Counted from the first letter of the stretch, positions 44,159 to 54,736 are shown. The stretch is DNA of 64,000 nucleotides from Defluviitaleaceae bacterium (GCA_009780315.1 WRAH01000006.1:49624-113623), one strand, 5' to 3'. Program-made: numbers and translations. Notes: a model not told the origin generated them from the letters alone.

Positions 44159-44188
44159 ATTATACCTTAGAATTTGACAAAGGTGCAA
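44159..44188 (-). promoter_or_regulatory. alaS promoter
   Basis: On the minus strand TTGCAC (44188-44183) and a perfect TATAAT (44164-44159) are spaced by 18 bp, about 35 bp before the alaS ATG. Confidence 0.7.
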
Positions 44189-44250
44189 GATTCTATGATA
44201 GTCACTGTTTTGAAAGGGTAACATGAAAGGAATATATTTAATGAAATAGT

Positions 44251-44290
44251 AAAAAGCAGGGTTGAGCTAAACACTCATTTCCTGCTTTTT
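44251..44290. terminator. Terminator after recQ
   Basis: A 10-bp stem AAAAAGCAGG (44251-44260) with CCTGCTTTTT (44281-44290), inner GAG/CTC pairing, 37 bp beyond the recQ stop. Confidence 0.8.
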
Positions 44291-44326
44291 CGTAATTTTA
44301 GTGAGGTGCGAATAATAACACCTGTT

Positions 44327-46132
44327 TTAAACTGTTGAAAATATGCCCTTGGCTTTTTCAAATTCACTGATAACTGACAAAAACTTTTCACCGTATTTTT
44401 CTGCTTTTGATTGTCCTACCCCTGATACTTTTAAAAATCCCTCTAGGGTAATGGGAAGTTTTTTACACATATCGGCTAAAGTGCTATCGTGGAAAATGAC
44501 GAAGGCTGGGAGTTTTTGCTCCTTTGCAATTTCAAGTCTTACAGATTTTAATTTTTCTAGCAAAGTTGAATCAATCATTTGATTTTGTGCCACACGGCTT
44601 GTCACTACAATTTTACCTATTTTCATGGTAATTTTTGCATTTTGAGACAAGGCCTCTTTTGCCCGTTGTCCTAATTTTATTATTGGAAATTTATCTGTGG
44701 TTTTGTGCAGATAATCAGATAAAACCAAATAGTCAATGACTTCCCGCAGTTCATCTGAGGATTTTTTACTTATACCAAAAGTCGAAAGCTTGTCCAGTCC
44801 AAAGCTTGTCACTTTTGCATTTGTTTTGCCACGCAAGGTATCCAAAATCATTTTTACACCAAAGCGTTCCTTCATGCGGGCGACACAGGAGATAATTTTT
44901 TGCACATCTGTTGTGATATCTACAACTTCAAAATCTGTTTCGCAGTTTATACATTTTTCTTCACAGTTTTCTGGAGGGGTTTCACCAAAATATTTTAAAA
45001 TATATCCGCGCAAACATTCACTTGTCGTACAGTAGGCATCCATTTCTTGCAGACGTTTTATATTTCGCTCTTTTAAGAACTCTTCTGTCTCTTGGTTTTC
45101 AATCATCCACATTGCTGTACTTACATCACTACGTCCATACAATAATAAACAGGTTGCAGGCTCACCATCCCGCCCTGCACGGCCTGCTTCTTGATAATAT
45201 CCTTCTAAATTCATGGGCATATTGTAATGCACTACAAAGGATACATTGGATTTATCAATACCCATACCAAAGGCATTTGTTGCCACCATAATTTGCACAC
45301 GGTCATGCAGAAAATCATCTTGGTTTTCATGCCGTTCTGAGTCAGAAAGCCCTGCGTGATAACGTGATGTACTAAATCCTCTTTGACGAAGCTTATCACA
45401 AACTTCTTCAACATTTCCACGGGTGGCACAATAAACAATTCCACTTTGACTTTCACGATTTTGTAAAAATGCTTCAAGGGCTGAAAACTTATCCCCTTTT
45501 ATTCTTTTAACATCAAAGTACAAATTGGGACGGTCAAAGCCTGAAATTGTAACCACAGGATTATTAAGCTTGAGTTGCATTACAATGTCTTCTTTAACTT
45601 GGGGGGTGGCGGTTGCTGTAAATGCTGAAACAATAGGACGCTTTGAAAGTTTACTGATAAACTCTGGAATTGCAGTATAACTTGGACGAAAATCCTGCCC
45701 CCATTGGGATATGCAGTGGGCTTCATCAACTGTTAGCATAGCAATGTCTACGGATTTTGCAAAGGCTAAAAAATCCCCTGTCAGCAGTCTTTCAGGGGCT
45801 ATATAAATGAGCTTATACATACCACGCGCCGCATTTTGTAAGGCTTTTGTAATTTGCCCGTCTGTCAATGATGAATTGATAAATGCCGCCGAAATGCCAG
45901 ACTGGGTCAAGGCGTTCACTTGGTCTTTCATCAAAGAAATCAACGGAGATATAACCAGTGTCACACCACTGAACATTAACCCAGGAATTTGAAAGCATAT
46001 GGATTTTCCCGCCCCTGTAGGCATGATTCCAAGGGTATCACTACCTGATAAGATACTATTTATCAGCGTTTCTTGACCATCGCGGAAAGATGTGTAGCCA
46101 AAGTGTTTTTTCAAAGTTTCTATATGCATCAT
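44327..46132 (-). CDS. recQ: ATP-dependent DNA helicase RecQ
   Basis: A 601-residue 3'-5' helicase: Walker A MPTGAGKSICFQ, DEAH box (VDEAHCISQWGQDFRPSY), motif VI (QEAGRAGRDG), the zinc-binding RQC region (Cys in CTTSECLRGYI, ENCEEKCINCE) and an HRDC domain at the C-terminus (PITLEGFLKVSGVGQSKAEKYG). It lies 6 bp after yifB. Confidence 0.96.
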   Translation of the reverse strand: MMHIETLKKHFGYTSFRDGQETLINSILSGSDTLGIMPTGAGKSICFQIPGLMFSGVTLVISPLISLMKDQVNALTQSGISAAFINSSLTDGQITKALQNAARGMYKLIYIAPERLLTGDFLAFAKSVDIAMLTVDEAHCISQWGQDFRPSYTAIPEFISKLSKRPIVSAFTATATPQVKEDIVMQLKLNNPVVTISGFDRPNLYFDVKRIKGDKFSALEAFLQNRESQSGIVYCATRGNVEEVCDKLRQRGFSTSRYHAGLSDSERHENQDDFLHDRVQIMVATNAFGMGIDKSNVSFVVHYNMPMNLEGYYQEAGRAGRDGEPATCLLLYGRSDVSTAMWMIENQETEEFLKERNIKRLQEMDAYCTTSECLRGYILKYFGETPPENCEEKCINCETDFEVVDITTDVQKIISCVARMKERFGVKMILDTLRGKTNAKVTSFGLDKLSTFGISKKSSDELREVIDYLVLSDYLHKTTDKFPIIKLGQRAKEALSQNAKITMKIGKIVVTSRVAQNQMIDSTLLEKLKSVRLEIAKEQKLPAFVIFHDSTLADMCKKLPITLEGFLKVSGVGQSKAEKYGEKFLSVISEFEKAKGIFSTV

Positions 46133-46138
46133 TTAAAA

Positions 46139-47671
46139 TCACCAATATTTCCTGTCTAAGCCACGGTATGAAATTGCTTCTGCAATGTGTTCTGGCGTGA
46201 TGTCTGCATTGTCATTCAAATCTGCTATTGTACGAGCAATTTTTAGTATCTTGTGATATGCACGGGCACTTAACCCCATGGTGTCAAATACATTTTTAAG
46301 TAGCGATTGGGCTTCTTTGCCTAGTTTACAATGCTTATTCACTAAAGTGGCAGGCATTTTAGCATTAAAACGGACATTCCCTTCGTTTTCAAACCGTTTC
46401 CGTTGTCTATCCCGTGCATTTTCTACTCTGTTTTTTATTGTTGCTGAATCTTCTGTTGATTTTTTTACAGTAGATAAATCATTGTACTCCACTGGAATTG
46501 CCTCCACTTGAATATCGATTCTATCAAGCAACGGGCCTGAAATTTTATCTAAGTATCTGGAAACTTCAGTATCGGTACAGGTGCAACGTGGTGTCCCCAT
46601 GTATCCACACGGGCATGGATTCATTGCGGCAAGTAAAAGGAACACACTGGGATATGTGGAAACACCATTGGCACGGGTAATTGTCACTTGTCCGTCTTCT
46701 AAGGGCTGACGCAGGGTTTCTAATGCCTTTTTTTGAAATTCAGGCAACTCATCTAAAAATAATACACCATTATGGGCAAGGCTTATTTCACCAGGTGTAG
46801 GAATACGTCCGCCTCCAGTTAACGATACATAGCTTGCTGTGTGATGAGGGGTACGAAATGGACGCTGGGTCATTAACAAGGTTTTAAGTTGCCCTGCAAT
46901 GCTGTAAATTTTGGTAATTTCCATACTTTCATCTATAGACAAATCAGGCAAAATCGTAGGCATTCGCCGAGCAAGCATAGTTTTTCCTGCGCCAGGCGGG
47001 CCAATCATTAACGCATTGTGATATCCAGCGGCGGCAATGGTTAGCGCGCGTTTTACATAAATTTGCCCTGACACATCAGCAAAATCTACATCATATGTAC
47101 TTTCCCCTTGGAAAAATTGTGCAGGGTCAATTTTAAGGGGCGTAATTGGGTCAGCACCACCAGAAAAATGCGCCACTAGTCCAGTAATGCTTTTCACTGG
47201 GTAAACATACATACCTTCTACCAGTGCCGCTTCTTCTGCATTTTCTAATGGGACAAAAACCGCTTTAATCCCCTCTTGCCGCGCTGCCATGACCATAGGT
47301 AGGATTCCATTCACAGGCCTCACCAAACCATCAAGGGACAATTCACCTGCAAAAAACATCCCTTTTGTATCTTTTGTTTTTATAATATCAGTACACATTA
47401 AAATGCCTACTGCCATTGGCAAATCAAAGGCTGGGCCAGATTTGCGAATGTCAGCAGGCGCGAGATTAACAGTAATGCGCTTTATAGGAAAGGTAAAGCC
47501 AGCATTGCGAATGGCGGCACGAATGCGCTCACGGGATTCTTTTACAGCAGAGTCAGGCAAGCCAACGATATCAAAAGCAGGCAATCCACTTGCCAAATCC
47601 ACCTCAACATCAACCTTATACCCGTCAACCCCTAAAACTGCACCACTGGCAACCTTTACAAACATGCACAC
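46139..47671 (-). CDS. comM: YifB/ComM-family Mg-chelatase-like AAA+ ATPase
   Basis: A 510-residue protein with an N-terminal Lon-like fold (GLPAFDIVGLPDSAVKESRERI), Walker A MIGPPGAGKTMLA, Walker B VLFLDELPEF and a zinc-type Cys cluster (NPCPCGYMGTPRCTC). In naturally transformable bacteria ComM aids branch migration of incoming DNA. It shares a transcription unit with recQ, which fits a DNA-recombination role. Confidence 0.93.
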   Translation of the reverse strand: MCMFVKVASGAVLGVDGYKVDVEVDLASGLPAFDIVGLPDSAVKESRERIRAAIRNAGFTFPIKRITVNLAPADIRKSGPAFDLPMAVGILMCTDIIKTKDTKGMFFAGELSLDGLVRPVNGILPMVMAARQEGIKAVFVPLENAEEAALVEGMYVYPVKSITGLVAHFSGGADPITPLKIDPAQFFQGESTYDVDFADVSGQIYVKRALTIAAAGYHNALMIGPPGAGKTMLARRMPTILPDLSIDESMEITKIYSIAGQLKTLLMTQRPFRTPHHTASYVSLTGGGRIPTPGEISLAHNGVLFLDELPEFQKKALETLRQPLEDGQVTITRANGVSTYPSVFLLLAAMNPCPCGYMGTPRCTCTDTEVSRYLDKISGPLLDRIDIQVEAIPVEYNDLSTVKKSTEDSATIKNRVENARDRQRKRFENEGNVRFNAKMPATLVNKHCKLGKEAQSLLKNVFDTMGLSARAYHKILKIARTIADLNDNADITPEHIAEAISYRGLDRKYW

Positions 47672-47789
47672 ACCCCATTAGAAATTGTCGAAACTTGAGG
47701 TGATTATAACCCAATGCTTGCAAATTATGCAAATACAATATGTTTATTTCCCTACGAAGTCATTTTTCTTTTTTGCATATCCTTTTCCC

Positions 47790-49580
47790 CTATTCCACGG
47801 TTACACTCTTGGCTAAATTTCGTGGTTTATCTATGTCAAGCCCCTTGTTGGCGGCAACATAGTAACTAAACAATTGCAATACAATGACAGACAGAGAGGG
47901 TGAAAACAACTCATGTATATTCGGTAATTTTAACAGCGACAATTTATCGGTTTCTTCAGCCGCTTCAACATTGCTTACAAGGAATACTTTTGCGCCGCGG
48001 CTGATGACTTGTTCTATATTGCTGAAAATTTTACTATACAGCCGCTGACAGCAGGAAATGGCAACAACTAATGTATTTTCTTCCACAAGGGAAATTGTGC
48101 CGTGCTTTAATTCGCCCCCTGCGTAGGCTTCGGAGTGGATATAGGAAATTTCCTTTAGTTTTAGCGAACCCTCTAAAGCGATGGCATAGTCAATGTTCCT
48201 ACCTATGAAAAATATGCTCTTGTAGCCGATACATGTTGATGCATATTTTTGTATGAAATCTATTTTTGTTAATATTTCCGCTACCTTATCAGGAATAGAT
48301 GCGATTTCGTCTGACAGTTTCCGCCCTTCGTCTGCCGATATTTTTTGCAACTGTACAGCAAATTTGACCGCTAATTTGTAAAGCACCACAAGCTGTGTAG
48401 AGAATGCCTTGGTTGTTGCCACGGCGATTTCAGGCCCGGCAGCGGTGTATACAGTATAATCTGCTTCTTTAGCAAGGGTGCTACCCACCACATTTACAAT
48501 AGAGAGCGTGATTGCGCCTTTTGTTTTAGCCTCGCGCATGGCGGCTATGGTATCAGCCGTTTCCCCTGATTGGCTAACCAAAATCACCAGTGTTTTCTCA
48601 TCAACGCAAGCATCTTTATATCTAAATTCGCTTGCAAGTTCCACCTCAATTGATGGGAAGCGACAAAGCCGCTCGAACACATACTTTGATACCACCCCTG
48701 CATTATACGCCGAGCCGCAGGCAGTGATTACAATTTTATTGAATGACGTGATATCGGGTATTTTAATGATTTCAGATTGAATGGTGTCGCACAGTACCTT
48801 TGGTTGCTCTACTATTTCTTTAAGCATGAAATGGGGATAGCCGCCTTTTTCCGCACTGTCTACACTCCAAGTAATGGTTTCAATTTGCTTTGTAAGTAAC
48901 TCTTTATCCATATTGAAAAATTGAACAGCCCTTTTCGTTAGTACTGCGATTTCTTTATCTTCCAAATAAAAAACTTGGTTCGTGTGCTTCAATATTGCAG
49001 GAACGTCTGACGCTATGAAATTTCCTTTTTCCGACACGCCTACAATCAGCGGATTATCTTTTTTAACCGCCACCAAAACGTCTGGTTCTTCTAAGCACAT
49101 AATGCCCAGTGCATATGAGCCTTCCAGTGCGTTTGCGGTTTTTATGACGGTATCCAGCAAATTACCGTTATAATAGTATTCTGCAAGCTGTGCCACCACC
49201 TCGCTGTCGGTTTGGGACACAAATTTTACGCCGCGTCTTTCAAGCTGTGCTTTTAATTGCTTATAATTTTCAATAATTCCATTGTGAACAACGGCGATTT
49301 TACTGCCGCTACCCAGATGAGGGTGGGAATTTACATCCGACGGTTCGCCATGGGTTGCCCAGCGCGTATGTCCTATACCCATGTTGCTTGTAATCGTAGT
49401 ATTTTCAAGTCTTTCTTCAAGCCCAACAAGCCGTCCTTTTTGCTTCACAACTTTAAAACTATCCTTGGTAAAAACGGCAATCCCCGCCGAATCATATCCG
49501 CGATATTCAAGTTTTTTCAACCCATCAACGATAATCGGAACAGCACTTTCATCCCCTGCATAACCGATAATTCCACACAT
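47790..49580 (-). CDS. glmS: Glucosamine-fructose-6-phosphate aminotransferase
   Basis: A 596-residue enzyme that makes glucosamine-6-phosphate for the cell wall. The N-terminal nucleophile Cys2 (MCGIIGYAG) fixes the start at 49580, with GGGAGG 6 nt upstream. Glutaminase residues (GHTRWATHGEPS) and two SIS domains (TACGSAYNAG, LVSQSGETADT) follow. The 5' gap of 145 bp is too short for a full glmS ribozyme and none was seen. Confidence 0.97.
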   Translation of the reverse strand: MCGIIGYAGDESAVPIIVDGLKKLEYRGYDSAGIAVFTKDSFKVVKQKGRLVGLEERLENTTITSNMGIGHTRWATHGEPSDVNSHPHLGSGSKIAVVHNGIIENYKQLKAQLERRGVKFVSQTDSEVVAQLAEYYYNGNLLDTVIKTANALEGSYALGIMCLEEPDVLVAVKKDNPLIVGVSEKGNFIASDVPAILKHTNQVFYLEDKEIAVLTKRAVQFFNMDKELLTKQIETITWSVDSAEKGGYPHFMLKEIVEQPKVLCDTIQSEIIKIPDITSFNKIVITACGSAYNAGVVSKYVFERLCRFPSIEVELASEFRYKDACVDEKTLVILVSQSGETADTIAAMREAKTKGAITLSIVNVVGSTLAKEADYTVYTAAGPEIAVATTKAFSTQLVVLYKLAVKFAVQLQKISADEGRKLSDEIASIPDKVAEILTKIDFIQKYASTCIGYKSIFFIGRNIDYAIALEGSLKLKEISYIHSEAYAGGELKHGTISLVEENTLVVAISCCQRLYSKIFSNIEQVISRGAKVFLVSNVEAAEETDKLSLLKLPNIHELFSPSLSVIVLQLFSYYVAANKGLDIDKPRNLAKSVTVE

Positions 49581-49725
49581 ATAAACCTCCCTAATTTTTG
49601 GTATATCATGGTGTACTATACCACACCATAAAGACACTGTCACGAATCATTCTTCCTATTGCATATACACACCTTCCACCACCTAGGCATATACTATGCT
49701 AATGCACCTTGAAAGGGGTTTGCAT

Positions 49726-51024
49726 ATGGAATATTCAGGATTAAAGGAAATTCGCAATGGGCTGGTTATTTTGGAAAAAGTGGATGCGGTTTATGATGAA
49801 ATTGTGATGATAAAAATAGAAGGTGAACCGCCACGCACTGGGCGCGTCATTCAAATTGATGGAGACACGGCAGTGGTTTTAGTTTTTGAAGGCACACGAG
49901 GGCTGTCCCGTGAGGATATTAAAACACGATTTACAGGCAGACTGATGACAATGAATCTTTCAGAAGAGATTTTAGGGCGTGTGTTTGACGGGCTTGGGCG
50001 ACCTCGCGACGGGTTAGGCGAAGTTTATGCCCGTGAAAAACGTCAAATAAATGGTCAGCCCATAAACCCAGCCAAACGCATTTATCCGCGAAACTACATA
50101 CATACAGGCATTTCTGCTATTGATGGATTAACTACACTGATTCGAGGGCAAAAGTTGCCTATATTCTCTGCTGATGGTCTGCCTCATGATGAACTTGCCG
50201 CACAAATTGCCGCGAATGCAGGGGTAACTGACACAGATAATTTTGCAGTTGTTTTTGCAGCCATGGGTGCCCAATATGACACAGCCGAATTTTTCCGTAA
50301 AACATTTATAGAAAGCGGTTCTTTTCAGCATACCGTCATGTTTTTAAACCTTGCAAACGACCCGCCTATTGAACGTGTAGCCACGCCACGCTTTGCGCTC
50401 ACTGCCGCAGAATATCTTGCTTATGACCTAGGCTATCATGTTTTGGTTATCTTAACAGACATGACATCCTATGCGGAAGCTTTGCGGGAAATTTCTTCTG
50501 CACGGGGCGAAATTCCTGGCAGAAAAGGTTATCCAGGGTATATGTATTCAGACCTAGCATCCATATACGAACGCGCAGGGATTCGTAAAGATACTGGGGG
50601 GTCTGTCACACAAATTCCTATTTTAACCATGCCGGGCGAAGATATCACCCACCCTATTCCAGACCTTACAGGATACATTACTGAAGGACAAATCGTACTT
50701 GACCGCGGACTCAATCACAAAGGCATTTATCCTCCAATCAATGTTTTACCGTCTTTGTCACGGCTGATGAAAGACGGCATTGGTGAAGGCTTTACTGCAA
50801 AAGAACACCCTACCCTTGCCGCAAAGCTTTTTGCAGCATACGCAGGGGTTTCAGATGTAAGGTCACTTGCGTCAGTGATTGGCGAAGAGGATTTAACACC
50901 TGATGACAAGAATTTATTAGCCTTTGGCAAAAAATTTGAGGAAGGGTTTATTCACCAAGAAACTTTTGAAAACCGCACCTTGACACAAACCCTAGACATT
51001 GCCCAACAATTACTGATAAAATAA
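49726..51024 (+). CDS. ntpB: Stand-alone V/A-type ATPase subunit B
   Basis: A 432-residue non-catalytic B subunit. Family landmarks are [32 protein letters not shown] (in place of a P-loop), [11 protein letters not shown] and [14 protein letters not shown]. It is slightly short at the C-terminus. AAAGGGG lies 7 nt before the ATG. None of the other subunits (A, C, D, E, F, I, K) is next to it; it is followed 18 bp later by a PilB-like ATPase. It may come from a split operon or have been recruited for another use. Confidence 0.88.
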   Translation: MEYSGLKEIRNGLVILEKVDAVYDEIVMIKIEGEPPRTGRVIQIDGDTAVVLVFEGTRGLSREDIKTRFTGRLMTMNLSEEILGRVFDGLGRPRDGLGEVYAREKRQINGQPINPAKRIYPRNYIHTGISAIDGLTTLIRGQKLPIFSADGLPHDELAAQIAANAGVTDTDNFAVVFAAMGAQYDTAEFFRKTFIESGSFQHTVMFLNLANDPPIERVATPRFALTAAEYLAYDLGYHVLVILTDMTSYAEALREISSARGEIPGRKGYPGYMYSDLASIYERAGIRKDTGGSVTQIPILTMPGEDITHPIPDLTGYITEGQIVLDRGLNHKGIYPPINVLPSLSRLMKDGIGEGFTAKEHPTLAAKLFAAYAGVSDVRSLASVIGEEDLTPDDKNLLAFGKKFEEGFIHQETFENRTLTQTLDIAQQLLIK

Positions 51025-51042
51025 GCCCATAAGGGTGATTTT

Positions 51043-52545
51043 ATGATTCGGATTGCGGACATGGAAATTGATGTAGAAACAGCGCGGTTATTAGGGCATG
51101 AATACTGTGTTAAATATGTAGTTTTCCCTTTTCGGCTGGAAGATGAGCATTTGTGGGTCGCGCTTAGGGATATTAAAAATATGGATATCTTAACGAATAT
51201 TTCCGACATTACTGGCTGTTTTGTTGTTCCTGTGGCGGCAGATGAAGGGGATATTCTTTTTCATGTCAATAGGATTTTTGGAGCAGACGCTTTACATTCT
51301 ATTGCTTCGCAATTTTTAGTGGATGAACAGCTTAAAAATCACATTGAATCATCAGAGATTCTGACAGAGATTTCATCTGCACCAGCTGTACGCCTTATTG
51401 ATTCGTTAATTGAAACAGGCGTGTTAAACCGTGCCAGTGATATTCATATAGAGCCTTATGGGCAACAGTTGCGGGCGCGGTATCGTGTGGATGGGCAACT
51501 GATTACATATAGTACAGTGGATATCACGCTACTGCCCAATGTTGTTTCAAGACTAAAAATAATGGGCGGGATGGATATTTCTGAAAAACGACTGCCCCAA
51601 GACGGACATTTTACAATGACAGACAGCAATTTTTTTGCAAAAGGTGATAAAGTTGATTTTCGTCTAAGCACCTTGCCTACGGTTTTTGGGGAAAAAATCG
51701 TTATTCGTTTGTTATATGGTGAGACATCCTATATCAAAAAGGAAGCATTGGGTTTTTACGATGAAGACCTTAAAAAGCTGACTGCCCTTTTTAATCAGCC
51801 TTATGGCGCAATTTTTATGACAGGCCCAACAGGCAGTGGAAAATCAACCACCTTGAGCAGTTTTTTACGAGAATTAAACCATGAAACCAGCAATATCATC
51901 ACTGTTGAAGACCCTGTAGAAAATCCAATTTTAGGTATAAGCCACATCAATATAGAGCGCACAGGGCTGAATTTTCCAGGGGCATTGCGTCATATCTTAC
52001 GTCAAGACCCTGATGTTATTATGATTGGAGAAATTCGTGATGAAGAAACTGCCCGCATTGCCATTCAAGCGGCAATCACAGGTCATGTTGTACTTTCTAC
52101 ACTACATACTAACGATGCCGCTGGTGTTATTGAAAGGCTTACAGACATGGGCATTCCATCATATTTAGTGGCGGCGGCATTAAATGGTGTCATTTCCCAA
52201 AGGCTGGTGCGCCGTATTTGCCAAGATTGCGCTTACCCTACAACTTTAACACAAACACAAGCCCAGTTATTACAATTACCCGTGCATACGCCTGTGCAAT
52301 TGGGGCGCGGTTGCAGTCATTGTAATCACACAGGCTTCCGCTCTCGTTTTGCCATATACGAATATATCATCATAAACGAGAATATACGCCGCCAAATTAG
52401 TTCTCAACCATCAAAATTTGCCGAAGGAATCCGAAGTCTTCAAGGATTAAGAAATAATGCTGTTCGCGCACTGATAGACGGAAAAACCACTGCTGATGAG
52501 ATTATTCGTGCATTAAGCCGCGAAAACCTTGCAGGTGAAGTATAG
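51043..52545 (+). CDS. pilB: PilB/GspE-family type IV pilus or type II secretion ATPase
   Basis: A 500-residue assembly ATPase with an N-terminal MshEN-like region, an N2 domain (SDIHIEPYGQQLRARYRVDGQL), Walker A GPTGSGKSTTL, Asp box (EDPVE), Walker B (DVIMIGEIRDEETA) and His box (GHVVLSTLHTNDAA). A tetra-Cys zinc site (CQDC, CSHC) is present. It powers pilin polymerisation. No pilC, pilT or pilD is in the window. Confidence 0.92.
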   Translation: MIRIADMEIDVETARLLGHEYCVKYVVFPFRLEDEHLWVALRDIKNMDILTNISDITGCFVVPVAADEGDILFHVNRIFGADALHSIASQFLVDEQLKNHIESSEILTEISSAPAVRLIDSLIETGVLNRASDIHIEPYGQQLRARYRVDGQLITYSTVDITLLPNVVSRLKIMGGMDISEKRLPQDGHFTMTDSNFFAKGDKVDFRLSTLPTVFGEKIVIRLLYGETSYIKKEALGFYDEDLKKLTALFNQPYGAIFMTGPTGSGKSTTLSSFLRELNHETSNIITVEDPVENPILGISHINIERTGLNFPGALRHILRQDPDVIMIGEIRDEETARIAIQAAITGHVVLSTLHTNDAAGVIERLTDMGIPSYLVAAALNGVISQRLVRRICQDCAYPTTLTQTQAQLLQLPVHTPVQLGRGCSHCNHTGFRSRFAIYEYIIINENIRRQISSQPSKFAEGIRSLQGLRNNAVRALIDGKTTADEIIRALSRENLAGEV

Positions 52546-52589
52546 CCCCTTTTAATGGGTAACATCTGTTGTCAAAAAAGGAGTATGCC

Positions 52590-53084
52590 ATGGGCATTTT
52601 AAAATCAAAAAAGGGGTTCACTTTATTGGAGGCAACGATTGCCTTGGCATTATGGGCAGTTTTGTCTGTGGGCATATTTTTGACATGGTATCATGTTTCT
52701 GGTGCTTCACGCGCCATGAGGACACATCAAAGTGCCTTTGAAAATGCCCGCATTGCCATGGATGCATTGATTATAAATATACAAATGGCGCAAGATATCG
52801 ATTTGGTCAACAACCAAGACGGCATTTTGCGCCAAGTGACTTTGTGGGGCTTTGACCCTATTGGAAACCTACATGATTACCGTTTTCATTTCAACCCCGA
52901 CCTTCAACGGCTTGAGTTTCCTAACCTAGGAAACGAACTGGCTTCACACATTGCAGAACTCCGTATCACTTACATTGAAGGAAGCCGAATGAATATTTTA
53001 ATTGAAACAGATTGCTACCCTGCGCCTATCACTTTAGAGGGCAGTGTAGATGTTCGTTTTAAAAGTGTCACGGTATATCCTTAA
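52590..53084 (+). CDS. Type IV prepilin-like protein
   Basis: A 164-residue protein with the class III signal: a short basic leader and the cut site G9-F10 (KKGFTLLEATIALALWAVL), with the conserved Glu five residues into the mature part. The remaining ~125 residues form a globular domain with no recognised match and a late Cys. Likely a minor pilin or pseudopilin handled by the PilB-like ATPase encoded 44 bp upstream. Ribosome site AAAAGGAG before 52590. Confidence 0.85.
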   Translation: MGILKSKKGFTLLEATIALALWAVLSVGIFLTWYHVSGASRAMRTHQSAFENARIAMDALIINIQMAQDIDLVNNQDGILRQVTLWGFDPIGNLHDYRFHFNPDLQRLEFPNLGNELASHIAELRITYIEGSRMNILIETDCYPAPITLEGSVDVRFKSVTVYP

Positions 53085-53136
53085 AAACCTTAGAAAAAAA
53101 TATGTACGCCCCAGTAGATGGGGCATGAATTGCATT

Positions 53137-54147
53137 TTATGAATCAAAGTTTAAGCGGACATTTCCGCTGGTGCTTCTCATGGCTATAGGGTGTCCGTTG
53201 CCGTTTATCACGGTGCTTCCGCCATGGGCAACAAATCTATCGCCATCCATTCTTACCGAGCCAGTACGGGAATTTAAGTCATAGCGGAAATCGTCACGGC
53301 GGTTGCTGATATTAAGATTAACACTGCTGGATGTTGATTGCAAACTTGTAGACCCGCCTTGTATGCGGTCTAAATGAATGCGGGCATCTTCAAAACGTAC
53401 ACTGCCGCTGGTGCTTTGGGCGTACAAGCTATCCCAGCTTATGTGGGTGAAGTTGACGCTCCCGCTGGTGCTTTGTAAATGTCCTGTAGAGAAATGTACA
53501 TTTGCACCCCGTACACTGCCGCTGGTTGAACGTGCATTAAGGGTTTCGGCTTCAATGTCCCACAAACGTACACTACCACTGGTAGAACGCGCGTCCAAGT
53601 TTGTGACGCTTATGCCTTCTACAACAACATTACTGCTTGTGCCTGTGAGTGTAATTGAATCCATTTGCTGTGGCGGAACTTGGATTCTTATTTCATTTGA
53701 AACAGAATAAAATCCAATGTTCATAAAATGGATACGCCTATGATGAGATGGAACATTGATGTTTAATGTATTGCCAGAAAGCTCCACTGTATCTTCATCT
53801 ACATTTGTAAGGAATACAGCAAAATTTGAACCAGATTCCACTATAATTCTTGTATCTACAGCATTAACATGGATATTTGTAATATTTTCGCCGGCAAAAC
53901 TTATGTGAGATGATGTTCTGTCTGCGGCAGTTACTACATGAAAACCGCCATTGATAAAAGCTATGCTTCCGCCGCGTCCGCCGGTTGCCCAGCCTGCGAT
54001 AGACATGATTGCGCCCATGATGATGAATAGAAGGGCAAGCTTATTCCATGGCATACGTTTTTTGGGCGGTGTATAGGGTTCGTGCATTTCGTGAGTAGGC
54101 TCTACCATTGGTTGCGTTGTTGGTGGATACTGTCTGTTATCTTCCAT
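53137..54147 (-). CDS. DUF4097-family beta-solenoid membrane protein
   Basis: A 336-residue protein: Pro-rich cytoplasmic start, one membrane segment (residues ~38-53), then an outside beta-strand repeat region. The motif (Q/R)STSGSV recurs about seven times at spacings of 16-25 residues (ARSTSGSVRLWDI, LQSTSGSVNFTHI, AQSTSGSVRFEDA). This is the DUF4097/YvlB-type fold linked in Bacilli to envelope-stress systems. It overlaps the DUF1700 gene by 11 bp. Exact function unknown. Confidence 0.82.
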   Translation of the reverse strand: MEDNRQYPPTTQPMVEPTHEMHEPYTPPKKRMPWNKLALLFIIMGAIMSIAGWATGGRGGSIAFINGGFHVVTAADRTSSHISFAGENITNIHVNAVDTRIIVESGSNFAVFLTNVDEDTVELSGNTLNINVPSHHRRIHFMNIGFYSVSNEIRIQVPPQQMDSITLTGTSSNVVVEGISVTNLDARSTSGSVRLWDIEAETLNARSTSGSVRGANVHFSTGHLQSTSGSVNFTHISWDSLYAQSTSGSVRFEDARIHLDRIQGGSTSLQSTSSSVNLNISNRRDDFRYDLNSRTGSVRMDGDRFVAHGGSTVINGNGHPIAMRSTSGNVRLNFDS

Positions 54148-54736
54148 GGGTGTTCCTCCTTAAAATTTTATTAGCGGTAAATCGTGCAACCCGTGGGAAG
54201 CCCCAGCGCGTTAATGTAGTCGTCAGACGAATAAACCATATGCCAAGCCCTAACCCAATAAGGCCTGTACCGCCAACCACCAATGCCGAGCTAAAATCTT
54301 GCACTAGAAATATTGGGAAAGTGACAATGGCAATGATTCCGCTAACAACCAGTGCAACCCCTGTGACACCAACAGCAAAAACTACAGAAAGCAGTGCGAT
54401 AAATAACGAAAAGGCCACAGCCGCAAGGGCAATTGCAAGGGGTAAACCAATGGGTATTGCAAACAGTGCAAGTATAACCATCACTGCTGTTTTTGCTCCG
54501 CCTGCGCCTTCTTTCCGCACAGTGCGGGAGTATCCGTGGCTGGGGGTTTTTGATACATAGTTTGCTAATATATTTGCTGCAACTTCCCCCGGTGTTCCCA
54601 GTTGGGCTATTGCAGCGGTTTCATTTTCTGCATCGCTAATATAACCCTCATAATAGTCAAGTGCGTCTTGCCGTTCATTGACAGGCAATACTTTTAGCCT
54701 ATTTTCTAACTGTGTTAGAAATTCTATTTTTGTCAT
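54137..54736 (-). CDS. DUF1700-family membrane protein
   Basis: A 199-residue protein. Residues 1-65 carry the family pattern (FLTQLENRLKVLP, RQDALDYYEGYISDAE, LGTPGEVAANIL), and four membrane segments fill ~80-180. Such proteins commonly lie between a PadR regulator and a DUF4097 protein, as here. Overlaps both neighbours. Confidence 0.88.
   Translation of the reverse strand: MTKIEFLTQLENRLKVLPVNERQDALDYYEGYISDAENETAAIAQLGTPGEVAANILANYVSKTPSHGYSRTVRKEGAGGAKTAVMVILALFAIPIGLPLAIALAAVAFSLFIALLSVVFAVGVTGVALVVSGIIAIVTFPIFLVQDFSSALVVGGTGLIGLGLGIWFIRLTTTLTRWGFPRVARFTANKILRRNTHGR

Noticed and set aside
44125..44250. T-box leader before alaS
   Set aside because: The promoter is ~35 bp from the start codon, leaving no room for a T-box.
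49581..49725. glmS ribozyme in the glmS leader
   Set aside because: The divergent gap is only 145 bp, shared with another promoter, and no ribozyme core was seen.
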